Shown here piece by piece: positions 1 to 7,703 of a stretch of 34,546 nt of DNA (the first letter of the stretch is position 1; every line of letters starts with the position of its first letter). The stretch comes from Rubripirellula sp. GTDB taxonomy: Bacteria; Planctomycetota; Planctomycetia; Pirellulales; Pirellulaceae. The stretch spans positions 1 through 34,546 of the forward strand of contig JARGNK010000080.1 in assembly GCA_029213145.1 (NCBI GenBank). The letters run 5' to 3'. The position numbers and the translations under genes are program-made. The notes beneath the pieces are model-generated. The model saw nothing but the letters and a program-made list of their open reading frames with translations. It searched no databases and was not told the origin of the DNA.

Positions 1-207
1 GTCTGCAAGCAAGGCTTCGCGGTGAAGCTCGCACCATTCGGCAACAAGCTTCGTAGCTCGGCATGGTAGCCTACCCTCCAGTATTGCACCGGTGCGAATT
101 TCGATGATCGCTTCGGAATCACCGTAGATCGCGTGGAAATGCGGCGGATTGTGGTCGCGGTATTAGATGTAGACGGCGATGCCGTAGAATTCGGATATAC
201 GTGGCAT
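1..207 (-). pseudogene. DUF4160 family cassette gene with in-frame stop, partial at window edge
   Basis: On the minus strand an ATG at 207 opens a frame beginning MPRISEFYGIAVYI, then a TAA at 165-163 (codon 15), then YRDHNPPHFHA and a further conserved-looking stretch that stays open to base 1. The N-terminal phrase and the DHNPPHFHA motif are the signature of DUF4160, a family of about 80-90 residues. I recall these genes often sitting beside DUF2442 genes and being suspected toxin-antitoxin partners, but no partner is visible here. The start lies about 38 bases inside the cassette, right after the attC at 239-328. The stop falls where family members have an ordinary residue, so the copy is probably inactive unless restarted downstream. 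A sequencing error is the main alternative. Confidence 0.75.
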
Positions 208-238
208 CGCCGAAGTGTAGCAGATGAATACCTCAATC

Positions 239-328
<90 letters not shown>

Positions 329-413
329 GGCTATGTACATTGAAAGGTCCAGGATTGGCGCCTCAGATACCTTGTGGAAGGGCATCGGCGCCGATGGCGG
401 CATTGGTTTAACT

Positions 414-1796
414 TCAGCGCGGTTGAACAAAGAAAACATCGTTCTGAATTAGCTCACCCGGTTTACGGTAGCGAGACATGCCCTCGAAGTAGAGCAGTGA
501 CGGAAGCTCACCGTCGGGCGGGCCGTTGAAGCCGGTCGGGCGTTCGAGGGTGGGGAGCAACGTGCCGCGGTCGGGATCGTGAGGGATGATGTCTCTTGAA
601 GTAAAGGTGTGTCCCCCGTCGCGAGATTCGAGCCAGACGATTTGGTGAATGTTGGGATAATCGCGCAGCCAGAAAGCGGGCCGGCCCCAGATGCCAGGGC
701 TCCAGTTGGCCTTGGGATGTTCGAGCGGCGCCAGCGTCAACATCAGGCAGATCACATCGTCGCGCGTCATGGAGACATTACAGCCGATGGCGACTTTTCC
801 CGGCCAGCGTTTTTCGACGGCCTCGCGCAGAGGCCGGTTTTCCCAACCGCCTCGACCGTCCGGAGTTTTCATGGAGAATTGGCCGGGGGTCGGGGTGTGC
901 CGCACGTAGACGACATAGGGCCGGTTCTTTGAGTCGACCGCGATGCCGCAGTGCTGAATACCCGGCTTGGGCTTGTCGGTCGCGTCGGCGGCACGAATGC
1001 CTTCGTCGATCAGGTCGATCGAGTCTGTCGTCGCGGGCAGTTGGATGGGCGTCCCGTCGGCCTTCGTCCATGTCTTGCCGTAATCGTCGCTGCGCATGTA
1101 GCCGACCGCCTGATGCAGGCCGCGAAGCTTCCGGCTGCCATCGCCCCGCAAGCCCATGTAGAAGCCGGTAGACATATGCAGCGTCCGATGTCGTGGTCCC
1201 CAAGCCAATGCGTTGTGATAGCCGGCGTAGAATTGGTATCGCTTCTGCTTGGCGACCAGCAGACCCCGATGCTGCCACTTTTCGCCGGGCGACTTGGTAT
1301 AGAAATCCATGCCCTTCCAGCCAGCATCATGGCGACCGGTAAGGTACAGCGTGTCATCCGGTCCGCAGATCAGCAGCGGATACGTCGAATGGCCAAACGC
1401 CTCGACCTCGGTCCACTCCGACGCATCACCGGGCCGGACGCTGCGGCGAGACTGCAAGCCTGTGTGATGGCCGCCGATGATGGCGTGCAGGTAACCCTTG
1501 CTGTCCACGGTGATGGTCGGCCGCGCGTGATTGTCTCGACCCTTCCCCAGGGCATAAACCGGCGACCATTTTCCCGACGTGTGATCCAGCGTGCGGACGC
1601 GAGCGAAATAGCCTCTCTCGTTCGATTCCTGCCACGCGATATGGGTCTTGCCCCGGAACGTGACCAGCTTATTGCCGTTGCCCGAAGTCGCCCGTTCGCT
1701 TCCGATGTTGGAAATGAGTTCACGAGCCGTTGCCGCGGTCGCCGCGGATACCATGCACGCCATCAGCAAGATCGTGGACTGCGTTCTCGTATTCAT
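414..1796 (-). CDS. Secreted BNR/Asp-box beta-propeller protein (BNR_4 type; possible polysaccharide lyase or sialidase-like enzyme)
   Basis: The 460-residue product starts with a signal peptide (about residues 1-25, hydrophobic core then ATA-RE). It carries Asp-box motifs of beta-propeller enzymes: SDDYGKTW near 236-243 and SRDGGHTF near 390-400. A GGHHTG motif (residues 108-113), a GHSTYP motif (135-140) and YAGYHNALAWGP (190-201) resemble the histidine- and tyrosine-rich faces of BNR_4 propellers, which include ulvan lyases of families PL24/PL25. That assignment is from recall of the families, not alignment; a sialidase-like or binding role is possible. The substrate is unknown, but sulfated algal polysaccharide would suit the sulfatases elsewhere in the window. 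It is the gene of a 1.6 kb integron cassette, large for the class. A 306-codon antisense open frame on the plus strand is a shadow. Confidence 0.8.
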   Translation of the reverse strand: MNTRTQSTILLMACMVSAATAATARELISNIGSERATSGNGNKLVTFRGKTHIAWQESNERGYFARVRTLDHTSGKWSPVYALGKGRDNHARPTITVDSKGYLHAIIGGHHTGLQSRRSVRPGDASEWTEVEAFGHSTYPLLICGPDDTLYLTGRHDAGWKGMDFYTKSPGEKWQHRGLLVAKQKRYQFYAGYHNALAWGPRHRTLHMSTGFYMGLRGDGSRKLRGLHQAVGYMRSDDYGKTWTKADGTPIQLPATTDSIDLIDEGIRAADATDKPKPGIQHCGIAVDSKNRPYVVYVRHTPTPGQFSMKTPDGRGGWENRPLREAVEKRWPGKVAIGCNVSMTRDDVICLMLTLAPLEHPKANWSPGIWGRPAFWLRDYPNIHQIVWLESRDGGHTFTSRDIIPHDPDRGTLLPTLERPTGFNGPPDGELPSLLYFEGMSRYRKPGELIQNDVFFVQPR

Positions 1797-1865
1797 GGTG
1801 ATTCTGTTTCTCTTTCAATTCCACCCGTAGAATCGGAAGAACAAACGCGGTACTTGTTCGTCGCC

Positions 1866-1959
1866 GGATGACGGCAGTGATCACCGAGCCGGGACGATAA
1901 TCTTGCAAGCAGAAAAACCCGCACGCAAGCCCGGCTTCGCGTGCATCACATTGTTATCC
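1866..1959 (-). other. attC site of the VanZ-like cassette, with altered crossover box
   Basis: The outer boxes are GGATGAC (1866-1872) and GTTATCC (1953-1959). Inner arms CGAGCCGGG (1884-1892) and CCCGGCTTCG (1930-1939) pair perfectly except for one extra T, the expected extrahelical base. On the minus strand the crossover box reads GTCATCC instead of the GTTATCC seen at the other sites, so the GTT triplet is changed to GTC. This predicts weak or absent recombination here. The VanZ-like gene ends inside this site. Confidence 0.88.
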
Positions 1960-2431
1960 GCCGTTTCCTTCGGCGGTGTCTAGTTGCCAACAGTATACCA
2001 GCGGTAGCAATCCCAAGGCAATCAATCGCTACGTCTTCCACAGATCCGATTCGGTCGGGTACAAACGATTGGTGCCATTCATCGGATATTGCGTAGAGGA
2101 TGGCGAATATCATTGACAGTGCAATAGTCCCTAGATCATTTGTTCTTCTGAACCATGCGATGAATTTGTTCGCGAGCAAGGTCACGATGGCGAATTCAGC
2201 AAAATGCCAGCCTTTTACAATAACGAACCATGAAGCAATCCAGAATAGCCTGAATTGTTCCAATGATTGATCCGATGCTCCTGTCAAATAGCGAACGATA
2301 GAATAAAGTTCTTGCGGTCGAACAACAGTGCACGAAGTCGCAAAAATGAACGCGAGCCATAGGCCTAGATACAACGCCCAGCGTATGCCATTTTCGTGAG
2401 GCTTGGGTTCTGTTGGATCAATGGCATTCAA
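1946..2431 (-). CDS. VanZ-like membrane protein (integron cassette gene)
   Basis: The 161-residue protein has four predicted membrane segments (about 17-35, 65-85, 100-120, 130-150). It carries two VanZ-family hallmarks: KGWHFAEFA near residue 73 and SDEWHQSFVPDRIGSVED near 115-132, followed by a DCLG turn. VanZ confers low-level teicoplanin resistance in enterococci; the role of the many VanZ-like proteins in other bacteria is unknown, so resistance should not be assumed. The last codons (RRITM and TGA) are written by the attC site itself: the stop at 1948-1946 lies within the R-box region, so site and gene are fused. It is the gene of the third cassette from attI. Confidence 0.85.
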   Translation of the reverse strand: MNAIDPTEPKPHENGIRWALYLGLWLAFIFATSCTVVRPQELYSIVRYLTGASDQSLEQFRLFWIASWFVIVKGWHFAEFAIVTLLANKFIAWFRRTNDLGTIALSMIFAILYAISDEWHQSFVPDRIGSVEDVAIDCLGIATAGILLATRHRRRKRRITM

Positions 2432-2450
2432 GCTAGGGTCAACTTAAGGC

Positions 2451-2541
2451 GGATAACGACAACGATCACCGAGCCGGAACAGTAATCTAAACATTGAAAA
2501 GCACACGCAAGTCCGGCTTCGCGTGCATCGCATTGTTATCC
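2451..2541 (-). other. attC site of the ankyrin cassette
   Basis: The outer inverted repeats are GGATAAC (2451-2457) and GTTATCC (2535-2541). The inner arms CGAGCCGGA and TCCGGCTTCG pair fully apart from one extra T, which would be extrahelical in the folded bottom strand. The variable terminal loop between the inner arms is about 35 bases. This is the clearest attC of the array and lies 26 bp past the ankyrin stop codon. Confidence 0.92.
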
Positions 2542-2566
2542 GGCGTTTGGCCAAAGGTTAGTTCTG

Positions 2567-3010
2567 TTATTGGTTGAGCCCGGATTCCACAAGCGTCATA
2601 ACCACATTTTCGTAATTCTGTTTGGCCGGCAAATCTTCATATTGTTCGTATTTGCCATTAGCAGCCGCTCTAGCAAGTTGTAGGGCTGTCATTCCCCCAT
2701 CGACAATCGGTCCAGTATTGGCGCCGCGCGATAATAACATGGGAATCAGATCCGTTTTGCAGTACATAATCGCGTAACGCAAAGGCGTGGTCTGACGACC
2801 TGGATCGAGCATCTCGATGTCAGCGCCATTGTCGAGTAGGATTTCAGCGGCGACTAGTTGATTCCACAATATCGCACAGTGAAGTGGCGGCGGAGTCCAT
2901 GTGGGATGGTTAACGACATCGGGTTGGCGATCAATCAAATTTTTGATGGTGGCCAAGTCACCAATCTCAATTGCATTGGAAAACGACTTGTCACTGAATT
3001 CTGATGTCAT
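2567..3010 (-). CDS. Ankyrin-repeat protein (integron cassette gene)
   Basis: The 147-residue cytoplasmic protein has no signal peptide or membrane segment. Ankyrin-type helices are visible: an initial GDLATIKNLIDRQPDVVN unit, PPLHCAILWNQLVAAEILLDNGADIEM (about 41-67), TTPLRYAIMYCKTDLIPMLLSRGANT (about 74-99) and MTALQLARAAANG (about 107-119). The TPLH/TALxLA and LLxxGA signatures fit three to four repeats, a protein-binding solenoid with no catalytic residues. The ATG at 3010 lies about 17 bases inside the cassette, next to the previous attC, a very short leader typical of cassette genes. The binding partner is unknown. Confidence 0.85.
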   Translation of the reverse strand: MTSEFSDKSFSNAIEIGDLATIKNLIDRQPDVVNHPTWTPPPLHCAILWNQLVAAEILLDNGADIEMLDPGRQTTPLRYAIMYCKTDLIPMLLSRGANTGPIVDGGMTALQLARAAANGKYEQYEDLPAKQNYENVVMTLVESGLNQ

Positions 3011-3020
3011 TGTTCAAGCC

Positions 3021-3111
3021 GGATAACGTCGAGAATCACCAAGCGACGGCAGCTCGCCCGATATGTGAACAATCTTACCACCGCCGCTTCGTGTGCATTC
3101 GTTGGTTACCC
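3021..3111 (-). other. attC site of the first (HAD) cassette
   Basis: The outer boxes are GGATAAC (3021-3027) and GTTACCC (3105-3111). The inner arms AAGCGACGG (3041-3049) and CCGCCGCTTCG (3080-3090) are complementary with one unpaired base and one A/C mismatch. Spacing and the TCACC/GTGCAT spacers match the other three sites. It lies 79 bp past the stop codon of the HAD-like gene, making it the attC of the attI-proximal cassette. Confidence 0.88.
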
Positions 3112-3189
3112 GTTTTTTGTTCTACGTCTGTGTGAACATCACCATTGCCAGTCAATTGTCTAGCAGCTCAGACTCCATCCCAATCTCCA

Positions 3190-3489
3190 TCAGTGATTAG
3201 AAGCGTTTCCCGGAAGAATCACCTCGCAGTAGTCAAGCAGTTCCAATCCACGATCGTCAAGCACCACGTCCGGTTTGGGCAAGAAGGCAACGAAGCAATC
3301 AGCAATGCCCAGAGATTCACAAGCACGCCGAGAATACTCGCTCCCGCCGCGACTCCAGCAATATAGTTCATGTCCTTCGGAGTGCATTCGCCGAACATAG
3401 TCAGCGGAGGCAGGCATCGGAATCTGCTTCCTGCCGACTGTACGAATCAAAGTATCGTCAACATCGACGTAGATCACGCGATTCGGCAT
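3190..3489 (-). CDS. Small HAD-fold hydrolase-like protein (first cassette gene)
   Basis: The 99-residue product starts MPNRVIYVDVDDTLIRT, a HAD motif I with nucleophile Asp10 and acid/base Asp12. It has CWSRGG (motif II-like Ser, about residues 45-50) and KPDVVLDDRG (motif III Lys and motif IV Asp pair, about 72-81). It is shorter than most HAD phosphatases and has no room for a full cap domain, so it may be a minimal capless phosphatase or a non-catalytic relative; the substrate is unknown. Being next to attI, it should be the most strongly expressed cassette if the Pc-like promoter at 3571-3600 works. The ATG at 3489 is chosen because the motif I strand begins immediately after it. Confidence 0.8.
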   Translation of the reverse strand: MPNRVIYVDVDDTLIRTVGRKQIPMPASADYVRRMHSEGHELYCWSRGGSEYSRRACESLGIADCFVAFLPKPDVVLDDRGLELLDYCEVILPGNASNH

Positions 3490-3536
3490 TAACTAGCTGC
3501 TCCAAATAAACGTTGGTAACGCCAGAGCGTTTTGTC

Positions 3537-3600
3537 GGATAACAATTAATTACTAACGGGTTACGCACAGAATATAACCCAACGTCCTCGGCTGACCCAA
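3537..3600 (-). other. Putative attI site
   Basis: GGATAAC at 3537-3543 (GTTATCC on the minus strand) matches the crossover box of the downstream attC sites but has no partner palindrome, as expected at the attI/cassette junction. The following 60 bases lead to intI and contain two further GTTA/TAAC-like words (3554-3557, 3560-3563), which could be accessory integrase-binding repeats. The right boundary is arbitrary. A second box-like word, GGTAACG at 3515-3521, lies inside the first cassette leader. Confidence 0.6.
3571..3600 (-). promoter_or_regulatory. Candidate cassette promoter (Pc)
   Basis: On the minus strand TTGGGT (3600-3595) and TATATT (3576-3571) are separated by 18 bases. Transcription would start around 3564 and enter the array across attI, where integrons keep their cassette promoter. 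Planctomycete promoter consensus is poorly defined, so this is a sequence-match suggestion only. Confidence 0.4.
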
Positions 3601-3708
3601 AGAATAACACCTTCCACCAGAAAGTGGGGTGATTTGCTGACTTGCCTACCCGTCCGTCATTGCTAGACTCCTCTCACAACACTTCGCACTCGCATGGAAG
3701 GGGCAACC

Positions 3709-5064
3709 ATGTCGCTAGCGGAATTCTTGCGCCAACTCGATTCGAACCGCTTCTCTAATAATGAACGGAGGTGGTTCCCGAAGTGGCTCTCCGGATATCT
3801 CCAGCATCATCAATTGGGCGAGAACAAGATTCCAATCAGCGAATCGCTTGTTATTTCCTTCCTGCGGTCTCTCCGCGACTCAAACATCCCCGCATGGCGG
3901 AGATTGCAGGCTTCCCAGGCATTGCAAGCGTATCAGCGGCTCGTCTTGCGAAAGCAAGATGTCGATTTCCATCCCATCCTTAACAAACTCCACCAACTCA
4001 GTCGACGCGAATCGCTGGCCGACAAGTCTTCAGGAGAAGCCGTCTATTCCAATGATTCGAATTTGGTTCCGGGCGAAGGGAACTCCGGCATCATCGATGA
4101 CTTGGAACCGGAAATGATTCAGAGGATGCGTCGCACGCTTCGCACTCTGCACCATCCAAGGTCAACCGAAACGGCTTACGTCGGCTGGATCCGACGTTTG
4201 ATTCGGCACCTCGATGATGCGCGTCTAGATCGCTACGGTGAACGTGAAATCGGTGACTTCCTTGCGGACCTCGCCGTCTCGCAGCACGTCGCTGCCGGCA
4301 CCCAGAACCAGGCCTTGGCCGCTTGCTTGTTCTTTTACGAGAAAGTGCTTGGGCGTGACCTTCGTTTCATCAACACAATTCGTGCCAAGGCCAGTCAGTA
4401 CCGACCGGTCGTTTTGACGAAAGAGGAAGTACACGAGATGCTGAATCTGACTCAAGGGCGCAACCGGGTCATGTTCCTGCTGATGTACGGCAGTGGCTTG
4501 CGTCATCGTGAGTGCCGAACGCTTCGCGTGAAAGACGTTTGCTTCCAGTCCAGACAGATTATCGTGCGCGACGGAAAGGGCATGAAAGACCGCGTCACCG
4601 TGCTTGCCGACTGTGTTTTGAGTGAACTTCAGAGGCAGCTCGAGTGGGCGAAATACCTGCACTGTGAAGATCTGGCTCAAGGCCTTGGCCGTGTCTACCT
4701 GCCGTTCGCGCCGGCTCAAAAATACCCCAACGCCGATCGCGAGTTCTGCTGGCAGTACGTGTTTCCTTCACGACAGCTGTCAAAGGATCCACGCAGCGGT
4801 GTTCCCAGGCGTCACCACGTCCATGAAGGAACATTTGCCAACGCGTTCAAGAAGATACTCGCCCGAACCACCATCACCAAAGCGGCGGTTCCGCACACGT
4901 TGCGTCATTCATTTGCGACTCATCTTTTGGAAGACGGTGCCGACATTCGCACCGTCCAGGAACTTCTGGGGCACAAGGACGTCAAGACGACAATGATCTA
5001 TACGCACGTCATGAATCGACCGGGCATCACCGTCGTCAGTCCATCGGATCGACTGCAGGAGTGA
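3709..5064 (+). CDS. intI: Integron integrase IntI (tyrosine recombinase) with N-terminal extension
   Basis: The product catalyses attI x attC and attC x attC recombination. Catalytic residues (451-residue numbering) are visible: Arg265 in YGSGLRHRE, a Lys near 290-293, His396-x-x-Arg399 in [13 protein letters not shown], His422 in LLGHKDV and Tyr431 in MIYTHV. Between the two catalytic halves lies the insertion that separates IntI from Xer[21 protein letters not shown], then WQYVFP and DPRSG-RRHH. IntI proteins are usually 320-350 residues; the extra ~130 N-terminal residues look like a second helical core-binding-type domain ([28 protein letters not shown]). The start is set at ATG 3709 because GGAAGGGG sits five bases upstream; the ATG at 3694 has no ribosome binding site. 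It is divergent from its cassettes. Confidence 0.95.
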   Translation: MSLAEFLRQLDSNRFSNNERRWFPKWLSGYLQHHQLGENKIPISESLVISFLRSLRDSNIPAWRRLQASQALQAYQRLVLRKQDVDFHPILNKLHQLSRRESLADKSSGEAVYSNDSNLVPGEGNSGIIDDLEPEMIQRMRRTLRTLHHPRSTETAYVGWIRRLIRHLDDARLDRYGEREIGDFLADLAVSQHVAAGTQNQALAACLFFYEKVLGRDLRFINTIRAKASQYRPVVLTKEEVHEMLNLTQGRNRVMFLLMYGSGLRHRECRTLRVKDVCFQSRQIIVRDGKGMKDRVTVLADCVLSELQRQLEWAKYLHCEDLAQGLGRVYLPFAPAQKYPNADREFCWQYVFPSRQLSKDPRSGVPRRHHVHEGTFANAFKKILARTTITKAAVPHTLRHSFATHLLEDGADIRTVQELLGHKDVKTTMIYTHVMNRPGITVVSPSDRLQE

Positions 5065-5102
5065 CGTAAGGGTTGCGTTTCAAGGCAGCAACACACATCT
5101 GA

Positions 5103-5536
5103 ATCTGTAAAATCAAGTCGACCGATGAAGGTTCCTTGTACGACATGTTCGGCCGGATCTTACTGCAACTTTTTCTGGCAATGAGTTTGATGAGGATGGA
5201 CTTATCGTCACTTACTGCCGCTTTCAGCACCATCATGCTGGTGCTAAGTTTGCAAATCCTAGTGCTCACCTTGTTCGCGGTGATGATGATTTTTCGCGTG
5301 ATGGGCAAGAATTATGATGCTGCCGTCATCGTTGCTGGTTTCTGTGGTTTAGGCATGGACGCAACGCCAGTGGCAATCGCAAATATGAGTGCGGTCACTG
5401 GGAAATACGGACCCTCATTCAAAGCTTTTTTGTTGTTCCGCTTGTCGGCGGTTTCTTCATCGACCTACTTAACGCAATGGTGATCAAGTGCTTCATCTTG
5501 CTCCCCATGCTTCAGCAGTCACCCCCGCCAGCATAG
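5103..5536 (+). pseudogene. gltS: gltS remnant (sodium/glutamate symporter C-terminus), truncated and frameshifted
   Basis: An open frame after a stop at 5100-5102 encodes GSLYDMFGRILLQLFLAMSLM, hydrophobic segments, FRVMGKNYDAAV, AGFCGLGMDATPVAIANM and TGKYGPSFKAFL. This matches my recollection of the last third of GltS, a Na+/glutamate symporter of about 400-450 residues. The frame is lost near 5434-5437 and resumes one register over as PLVGGFFIDLLNAMVIK up to a TAG at 5534-5536, so one base appears lost. Everything upstream of the last ~145 codons is missing, and the fragment begins within 40 bp of the intI stop. It is non-functional; the rest of the gene may lie elsewhere or be deleted. 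Confidence 0.85.
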
Positions 5537-5721
5537 CGATGCACTCGCCCGATTTTCTCGCAGCAAGTCTTGATTTGCCTCAGTGACTACAGTCGCGGCA
5601 ACCGCACAAGGAGCTTTCGCCTTAGGTTGCCTGCAGTCTGAAAATCAAATTTCAAGAAAAATCTATGATTGGATCGACCAGCAAGAGACAACTGAGATAG
5701 GCTCCCATAGAGGGAAATGTG

Positions 5722-6129
5722 ATGAAATGTTCAAATTGCCAGATCCTTGTCGTGGAAGACTCGTCTGTCCTTCGTCTTGTTCTGCAGCGCACCTTGAGCA
5801 CCGCAGGGTTTTCCGTAATGACTGCGATTGATGGGGCTGCTGCTTGGCAGCTTTGCATGCAGCACGATTTCGAGTTGATTGTGACGGATGAGCAGATGCC
5901 GGGTCTGACCGGATCCGAACTCTGTCACCAGCTGCGAAAAACAACACGCTTCGCAAAAACGCCAATCCTCATGGTGACCGGAAAAGCGTACGAATTAGAT
6001 CAAACATCACTACGGGCCGACTTGGGAATCTCCGCTGTGTTCGTTAAGCCGTTCAGTCCCACAAATATTCTTCGTACGGTTCAGCGAGAGCTTGCGGCAT
6101 CCTCTGCAAGCTCAGCTTCATCTAAGTGA
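5722..6129 (+). CDS. Stand-alone CheY-like response regulator receiver
   Basis: A single receiver domain of about 135 residues. In numbering from the GTG at 5719 it shows the acidic pair Glu13-Asp14 (VVEDS), phospho-acceptor Asp57 (VTDEQMPG), Thr87 (MVTGKA) and Lys110 (VKPFSP), the full set for phosphorylation by a histidine kinase. There is no DNA-binding or enzymatic output domain, and the C-terminus is a short Ala/Ser tail. The ATG at 5722 is preferred over the overlapping GTG because AGGGAA at 5711-5716 is well spaced. No cognate kinase is adjacent, so its partner is unknown. It may act by protein-protein contact as CheY does. Confidence 0.92.
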   Translation: MKCSNCQILVVEDSSVLRLVLQRTLSTAGFSVMTAIDGAAAWQLCMQHDFELIVTDEQMPGLTGSELCHQLRKTTRFAKTPILMVTGKAYELDQTSLRADLGISAVFVKPFSPTNILRTVQRELAASSASSASSK

Positions 6130-6664
6130 TTTGACGGCCTCCCTGACAAACTCACGTTTCGCGAAGAGTCTCAGGAAATGTGAACAACGTGTTCGTTGCT
6201 GATCCAAAATCTCGCAACCCGCGGCGTTCAATGCTCTTGGAACGATGATCGCGCCCATGCGCCATTCGATGGGAATCTTAATCGGATTCCTTCGCTTCCG
6301 TTGCTCACGGTCCCAACCCAGCATCAGCCAAGCAGTCACATCCTTCAATGTGCGACCCATTGGCCACAACCGAGCCGCGCAAGGTCAATCTTGAGCCCAA
6401 GGTGATGTCATTTCGCTTCACAGCCTTACGGATCAAATGCACCATGATCTGACTGGCATCATCAATAAAGCCCAAATCGCGACTGCCCATACCACGCAAC
6501 GATCGATTACGACGCAAGAAAACTCGGATTCTCGATGGTTCCTGAGAAGACAGCTCATGTCAATCTGTGGTGAACTTCGCTGCGTCCCATAAAAACTGCT
6601 TGCTGCAAGTAGATTCGATCGGACCACTGGCCGCGCACCCCAAGTGACAACTAAGATCGAGGCT
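6130..6664. other. 535-bp stretch without a recognised gene
   Basis: Open frames on the minus strand (6118-6369 and 6305-6517) overlap in different registers and include phrases such as DDASQIMVHLIRKAVKRNDI and MGRTLKDVTAWLMLGW that look protein-like, but neither has a clear start signal or a family I recognise. The region could be a degraded minus-strand gene with a frameshift near 6300-6370. No tRNA, rRNA or clear repeat is seen. Confidence 0.35.
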
Positions 6665-7600
6665 ATGAAAGAACCCCTCGATGCCACCGCGGCTTCTCTC
6701 TCGCTGATGACTGCCGCGTTATGGGGCGGCATCGCAGTCGCTGTAAAGTACTCCGAAGACACGCTGGATCCGATTGCGGTGGCAGCGATCCGATTTGCGA
6801 TAGCAGCAGCATTCATGTGGTTCTGGTGCCGCCTACGCCGATTCCCGCTGCGACTGAACACGAAGGAGACCCGCCTCGCTTCAGGTGTCGCGCTACTGCT
6901 GCTGGTTCAGATCTTATTGTTCAACTTTGCCATTCATTATTCCAACACTTCTCATGCCGTGTTGATGATCAGCACCTACGTGGGCTGGGTCGCATTGATT
7001 GAGCATTTCATTACGAAGGTAGATTATTTGACGCCACGGAAACTCAGTGGAATTGGCTTGGCCGCATTCGGAGTGGCACTGACCGTTTTTCAGATGAGAA
7101 ATAGCAATGCCGGGGTCTCAGCGAATCTCGATGTCGACTCGCCGACCATGATTGGTGACATCCTGATGCTTCTCAGTGCGCTCGTTTTGGGCATCAAAAT
7201 TGTCTTCACCAAGTATTCAGTCGCTCGCGTCGAGCCCAATAAGTTTCTCTTCTGGCATCACCTGCTGGGATCCGGATTGTTCGTGATCTGCAGCTTTCTT
7301 GTAGAGGGGATCCCGATCAGTAATGCCACCGCTTGGACCGCTCCAGTTATCCTGGCACTGCTTTACCAAGGCTTGATCGTGGGAGGATTCTGCTTCGCTG
7401 TCCAGGCAACTTTACTACGCCGTCATACTGCGACAGCAATCTCCGTATTTGGCTTTGCCACGCCGCTGTTTGGTGTGCTGTTCGCACTCGTTTTCCGCGG
7501 TGATCCGTATTCTCATTGGCTGTTGCTTGCGGGATGCTGTGTCGCTGTGGGAATCTTTTTGGTGAACCGCAAGTCAACGTCACCGAAGAAATCGCAATGA
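6665..7600 (+). CDS. EamA/DMT-superfamily transporter
   Basis: An inner-membrane protein of 311 residues with about ten hydrophobic segments arranged as two EamA repeats. The first starts at SLMTAALWGGIAVAVKYSED with the usual ALLWG-like entry and a conserved acidic turn before DPIAVAAIRF; the second starts near DILMLLSALVLGIKIVFTKY. The family exports metabolites or amino acids; the substrate cannot be deduced. ATG at 6665 is used because the first helix begins soon after; a GTG at 6644 in the same frame would add seven residues, and neither start has a strong ribosome binding site. It stands alone, with a minus-strand gene set downstream. Confidence 0.88.
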   Translation: MKEPLDATAASLSLMTAALWGGIAVAVKYSEDTLDPIAVAAIRFAIAAAFMWFWCRLRRFPLRLNTKETRLASGVALLLLVQILLFNFAIHYSNTSHAVLMISTYVGWVALIEHFITKVDYLTPRKLSGIGLAAFGVALTVFQMRNSNAGVSANLDVDSPTMIGDILMLLSALVLGIKIVFTKYSVARVEPNKFLFWHHLLGSGLFVICSFLVEGIPISNATAWTAPVILALLYQGLIVGGFCFAVQATLLRRHTATAISVFGFATPLFGVLFALVFRGDPYSHWLLLAGCCVAVGIFLVNRKSTSPKKSQ

Positions 7601-7703
7601 AATAATATCCGCGATAAAACGTTGGCCCGAAGAAGCACGCGGCATCGTAGAACCAAGATTCCAAAGCAACCTCAAAACGTGGAAAACCACGTCACCAATC
7701 GAC

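Noticed and set aside
951-1871. 306-codon plus-strand open frame opposite the BNR gene
   Set aside because: It is fully antisense to a gene with signal peptide and Asp-box motifs, has no family signature or ribosome binding site, and runs into the attC site.
1946-2431. Glycopeptide-resistance gene in a mobile array
   Set aside because: The VanZ-like family is broad and mostly of unknown function; nothing here supports a resistance role, and no other resistance cassette is present.
5137-5483. Intact 115-residue membrane protein
   Set aside because: The frame matches the GltS C-terminal region and its last 18 residues come from a frameshift; the genuine GltS end continues in the next register.
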